From Vulcanimicrobiota bacterium (lineage in GTDB: Bacteria; Eremiobacterota; Eremiobacteria; Baltobacterales; Baltobacteraceae), in the NCBI GenBank assembly GCA_028287545.1, contig JAQBPL010000067.1, forward strand, positions 1 through 8,561: a stretch of 8,561 bases of DNA, given 5' to 3'. Position numbers and translations under genes: made by a program. The notes beneath the pieces were generated by a model that searched no databases, was not told the DNA's origin, and was given only the letters and a program-made list of their open reading frames with translations. This document shows, in pieces, positions 5,995-8,561 of this stretch. Position 1 is the stretch's first letter. Every line of letters starts with the position of its first letter.

Positions 5995-7541
5995 CCCGTC
6001 ACCGGCGCTCCGTTCACGACGAGCAGGTTCGCGCCGGTCATCTCCGGCGGCACGTCGAGTCCCATCAGCGGCAGCAGGGTCGGTGCGACGTCGCCGAGTT
6101 TTCCGCCGCCCGCCAGCGTACCCGCCGGCGCGTTCGCGACCAGCAAGAACGGGACGGGGTTGGTCGTGTGCGCGGTCAACGGATTGCCCTCGTCATCGAT
6201 CTTCGATTCGGCGTTCCCGTGGTCCGAAGTGATCGCGAGAACGCCGTCCGCGTCCAGCACGGCTTTCTCGAGGCGTCCCAGCGCGACGTCGAGCGTCTCG
6301 AGCGCCGAGACCGTCGCCTCCCACACGCCGGTGTGCCCGACCATGTCGGCGTTCGCGTAGTTCATCACGATCACGTCGTGGCGGCGGTGCGTGATGTCCT
6401 CGATCGCGGCCGAGGTGATGTCGGCGGCCGACATCTCCGGCGCGAGGTCGTACGTCGCGACCGCGCGGTTGGAGGGGATGAGGATCCGGTCTTCGCCCGG
6501 GAACACGTCTTCGCGCCCGCCGTTGAAGAAGTACGTGACGTGCGCGTACTTCTCGGTCTCGGCGAGGCGCAGCTGGGTGAGTCCGGCGTTCGCCACGACC
6601 TCGCCGAAGACGCCGAACTGCGGCCGCGGCCCGAACAGCACGGGGTTCGGAAAGTTCTCCTCGTAGCGGGTCATCGTCGCGAACACGAAGTTGGCGTACT
6701 GATGCACCGGAAAGTGATCGAACGTCGAGTCGGTGAACGCGAGCGTCAGCTGCCGCGCGCGGTCCGGGCGGAAGTTGAAGAAGATGCACGCGTCGCCGTC
6801 CTGGACCGGCCGCGCTTCCCCGACGATCGTCGGCAGGACGAACTCGTCGTTCTCTCCGCGCGCGTACGCTTCGCGCAGCGCGTCGCCGGCGGTATACGAG
6901 CGGAAGTCGGCCTGCGCGTTCGCCAGCATATCGTAGGCTTTGCGGGTGCGTTCCCAGCGCTTGTCGCGATCCATCGCGTAGTAGCGCCCGCACACCGTCG
7001 CGATCGCATTCAGGCGGCCTCGGCCGCTGCAGTAGGCGTCGATCCGGCCGAGATACTTCTCCGCGGAGCGCGGCGGCACGTCGCGGCCGTCCAGAAACGC
7101 GTCGATCGCGAACGGCACGTCGGCGGCCACGGCGGCGTCGACCAGCGCTTCGAGGTGATCGAGCGAGCTGTGCACTTTGCCGTCGGAGAGGAGGCCCATG
7201 AAATGCACGCGCCCGCCGGAACGGCGGACGTGGTCGAAGCAGCCGTTCAGCGTCTTGTTCGTCGCGAACTCGCCCGTGGCGATCGCCTCGTCGATCACGA
7301 CGACGCCTTGCGGAACGACGCGGCCGCTTCCGATGTTGATGTGACCGACCTCGCTGTTGCCCATCACGCCGGCGGGCAGTCCGACTTCCTCGCCGCTCGC
7401 TTCCAGCAGCGTGTACGGGTAGGTGGCGACGAACCGGTCCCAGTTGGGCAGGTCCGCGGCGGCGATCGCGTTGCCGTGCAGATCGGAGCTGAAGCCCCAG
7501 CCGTCGAGGATCGCGAGGACGAAAGGTCGGCGGCGGCTCAC
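5991..7541 (-). CDS. gpmI: 2,3-bisphosphoglycerate-independent phosphoglycerate mutase
   Basis: 516 residues, the standard length. It interconverts 3- and 2-phosphoglycerate through a phosphoserine enzyme and needs Mn2+ (or similar metals). Phosphatase-domain ligands and nucleophile: D13 (ILDGWG), S63 (GNSEVGH), D398 and H402 (NADMVGH), D440-H441 (TSDHGN) and H458 (LTAHTTNPVP). Phosphotransferase-domain residues: H124 (GKVHSS), D151-G-R-D154, R186 (GRYYAMDRD), R192, R258/R261 (NFRPDRARQ) and K331. All match the family, so the enzyme should be active. The start is the GTG at 7541-7539, which overlaps the tpiA stop as GTGA and has AGAGGAG 7 bases upstream. The frame stays open much further upstream, to about 8024, but that part is antisense-like sequence inside tpiA and is not included. 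The stop overlaps the start of the nucleoside phosphorylase gene by 4 bases. Confidence 0.96.
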   Translation of the reverse strand: MSRRRPFVLAILDGWGFSSDLHGNAIAAADLPNWDRFVATYPYTLLEASGEEVGLPAGVMGNSEVGHINIGSGRVVPQGVVVIDEAIATGEFATNKTLNGCFDHVRRSGGRVHFMGLLSDGKVHSSLDHLEALVDAAVAADVPFAIDAFLDGRDVPPRSAEKYLGRIDAYCSGRGRLNAIATVCGRYYAMDRDKRWERTRKAYDMLANAQADFRSYTAGDALREAYARGENDEFVLPTIVGEARPVQDGDACIFFNFRPDRARQLTLAFTDSTFDHFPVHQYANFVFATMTRYEENFPNPVLFGPRPQFGVFGEVVANAGLTQLRLAETEKYAHVTYFFNGGREDVFPGEDRILIPSNRAVATYDLAPEMSAADITSAAIEDITHRRHDVIVMNYANADMVGHTGVWEATVSALETLDVALGRLEKAVLDADGVLAITSDHGNAESKIDDEGNPLTAHTTNPVPFLLVANAPAGTLAGGGKLGDVAPTLLPLMGLDVPPEMTGANLLVVNGAPVTG

Positions 7542-8296
7542 GCGTAGGCTCCTCTGCGCGCGCCCTCGAGGAGCGCGGCGAACGATGCGGGTTCGAGGCT
7601 GGCGCCGCCGACGAGCGCACCGTCGATGTTCGGCTGCGCGACGAAGGCGGCGATGTTGTCGGGCTTCACGCTGCCGCCGTAGAGCACGCGGACCCCTTCG
7701 AGTCCCGGCACGCACGCGCGAATCACGCCCATGATCGCGTCGGCGCTCTCGGGCGTGTCGGCGTGGCCGGTGCCGATCGCCCAGATCGGCTCGTAGGCGA
7801 CGACGCAGCGCGCAACGTCGGCCGTTGCGACGCCCTCGAAGGCAGCGGTGATCTGCGCGTGCACTTTGTCGCGCGCCAGGCCGCGTTCGTGTTCCTCGGC
7901 CGTCTCGCCGACGGCGACGATCGGCGTTATGCCGTGCGCGAGCGCGCAGCGCACTTTTTCGTTCACCCGGACGTCGAGCTCGCCGAAGAGCGCGCGCCGC
8001 TCGGAGTGACCGAGCACGACCCATTCGACGTCGAGCTCTTCAAGCATGAGCGGCGAGATTTCGCCGGTGAACGGACCGCTCTCGGCCCAGCTCATGTTCT
8101 GCGCGCCGAGGCCGATCCGCGATCCCGCCAGCGCTTCGCGCGCGGCGCACAGCGCGGTGAACGGCGGAGCGATGACCGCGTCGACGTCCGCCGGCAACGC
8201 GCGCGCGCACAGGTCGGCGACGAACGCCTTCGTCTCGGCGATCGTCTTGTGCATCTTCCAGTTGCCCGCTACCAGCGGCGTGCGAGGTGCGCTCAT
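7538..8296 (-). CDS. tpiA: Triosephosphate isomerase
   Basis: 252 residues, a full-length TIM barrel. It interconverts dihydroxyacetone phosphate and glyceraldehyde-3-phosphate. Catalytic residues: N12 and K14 in GNWKMH, H97 in LGHSERR, E169 in [11 protein letters not shown], the start of the flexible loop 6. Phosphate-gripping YGGSV (206-210) and the loop-8 element VGGASL (229-234) are present, as are QNMSW and [10 protein letters not shown]. The ATG at 8296-8294 overlaps the pgk stop as ATGA, and no Shine-Dalgarno site precedes it, so translation is probably coupled to pgk. The 3' end overlaps gpmI by 4 bases. Nothing is missing or odd. Confidence 0.97.
   Translation of the reverse strand: MSAPRTPLVAGNWKMHKTIAETKAFVADLCARALPADVDAVIAPPFTALCAAREALAGSRIGLGAQNMSWAESGPFTGEISPLMLEELDVEWVVLGHSERRALFGELDVRVNEKVRCALAHGITPIVAVGETAEEHERGLARDKVHAQITAAFEGVATADVARCVVAYEPIWAIGTGHADTPESADAIMGVIRACVPGLEGVRVLYGGSVKPDNIAAFVAQPNIDGALVGGASLEPASFAALLEGARRGAYA
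7549..7555 (-). promoter_or_regulatory. Shine-Dalgarno site within tpiA fixing the gpmI GTG start
   Basis: On the - strand AGAGGAG lies inside the last codons of tpiA, with 7 bases to the GTG of gpmI. It supports independent initiation on gpmI in addition to coupling, and rules out the longer open frame reaching back into tpiA. Confidence 0.75.
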
Positions 8297-8561
8297 CGCA
8301 GCAGCGCCGCAACGCCGGGGAGCGTCTTGCCTTCCAGGAATTCGAGCGTGGCGCCGCCGCCGGTCGAGACGTGGGTCATCGCCGCGGCGAATCCGAGCGC
8401 GTGCGCCGCGGCGGCGGCGTCACCGCCCCCGACGACGCTCGTCGCGCCGGCCTTCGTCGCCTCGGCGATCGCTTCGCCGACGATCCGCGTCCCGTTCTGA
8501 TAGGCCGGTTTCTCGTACACGCCCATCGGACCGTTGAAGACGATCGTCTTGGCGGCGCGCA
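8293..8561 (-). CDS. pgk: Phosphoglycerate kinase, C-terminal end (partial)
   Basis: 88 residues are visible; the rest lies beyond the right edge. It transfers phosphate between 1,3-bisphosphoglycerate and ADP in glycolysis. The fragment begins in [16 protein letters not shown], the conserved hinge/nucleotide-binding strand near the C-terminal lobe, then [15 protein letters not shown] (nucleotide phosphate loop), and ends with [22 protein letters not shown], the signature that closes the protein. The Ser/Thr that normally follows GGGD, next to the nucleotide phosphates, is Ala here; the Asp is kept. An internal ATG at 8526 is only the Met of NGPMG, not a start. The stop overlaps tpiA by 4 bases. 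It is the first visible gene of the pgk-tpiA-gpmI-punA operon; gap may lie further upstream but is not in view. Confidence 0.96.
   Translation of the reverse strand, partial: RAAKTIVFNGPMGVYEKPAYQNGTRIVGEAIAEATKAGATSVVGGGDAAAAAHALGFAAAMTHVSTGGGATLEFLEGKTLPGVAALLR

Noticed and set aside
5116..6360. 414-codon + strand open frame opposite the nucleoside phosphorylase and gpmI
   Set aside because: Crosses the boundary of two firm - strand genes and lacks any recognisable domain or start signal.
6168..7547. 459-codon antisense open frame opposite gpmI
   Set aside because: Arises from codon bias on the other strand; composition is Arg/Val/Asp/His-rich with no motif, and the gpmI frame is unambiguous.
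7542..8024. N-terminal extension of the gpmI frame by about 160 codons
   Set aside because: It runs through tpiA in another frame, is Arg-rich without family similarity, and the GTG at 7541 has a good ribosome site and gives the standard enzyme length.

Overview
The window is GC-rich bacterial DNA with strong G/C bias at third codon positions, closely packed genes and no rRNA, tRNA, insertion sequence, prophage or CRISPR array that I can see. The left part (about 1-3550) is read on the + strand and the right part (about 3630-8561) on the - strand. The two halves converge on a hairpin terminator at 3570-3596. The combination of a pgk-tpiA-gpmI glycolytic operon, an exported PHA depolymerase and this base composition suits a free-living environmental bacterium. 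I cannot name the phylum; a deep-branching, high-GC lineage such as Eremiobacterota/Vulcanimicrobiota is a guess only.

Left part, + strand: (1) the last 40 codons of an unrecognised protein (1-123); (2) a 312-residue protein with a disordered-looking N-terminus and an HETKH zinc-protease-like motif (249-1187); (3) a dienelactone-hydrolase-family protein with an intact Cys-Asp-His triad (1251-1985); (4) a small glycine-rich, lipoprotein-like protein (2060-2395) whose 3' end overlaps in another frame (5) a glutathionylspermidine-synthase-like ATP-grasp ligase of the YgiC/YjfC type (about 2277-3548). Items 4 and 5 recall the enterobacterial YgiB-YgiC and YjfM-YjfC pairs, where a small lipoprotein is encoded beside such a ligase. 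How translation of the ligase starts is unclear, and this is the most interesting spot in the window.

Middle, - strand: a lipoprotein-type extracellular short-chain-length polyhydroxyalkanoate depolymerase with a type 2 (lipase box first) catalytic domain, a Thr-Pro linker and a C-terminal domain (3631-4998). It has its own Shine-Dalgarno site, a candidate promoter and an upstream 12-bp palindrome.

Right part, - strand, in transcription order from the right edge: pgk (C-terminal end only), tpiA, gpmI and a trimeric-type purine nucleoside phosphorylase. Each junction is a 4-base stop/start overlap (ATGA, GTGA, ATGA), so this looks like one translationally coupled operon. It covers triose-phosphate isomerisation, the phosphoglycerate kinase and mutase steps of lower glycolysis, and purine salvage that releases (deoxy)ribose-1-phosphate.
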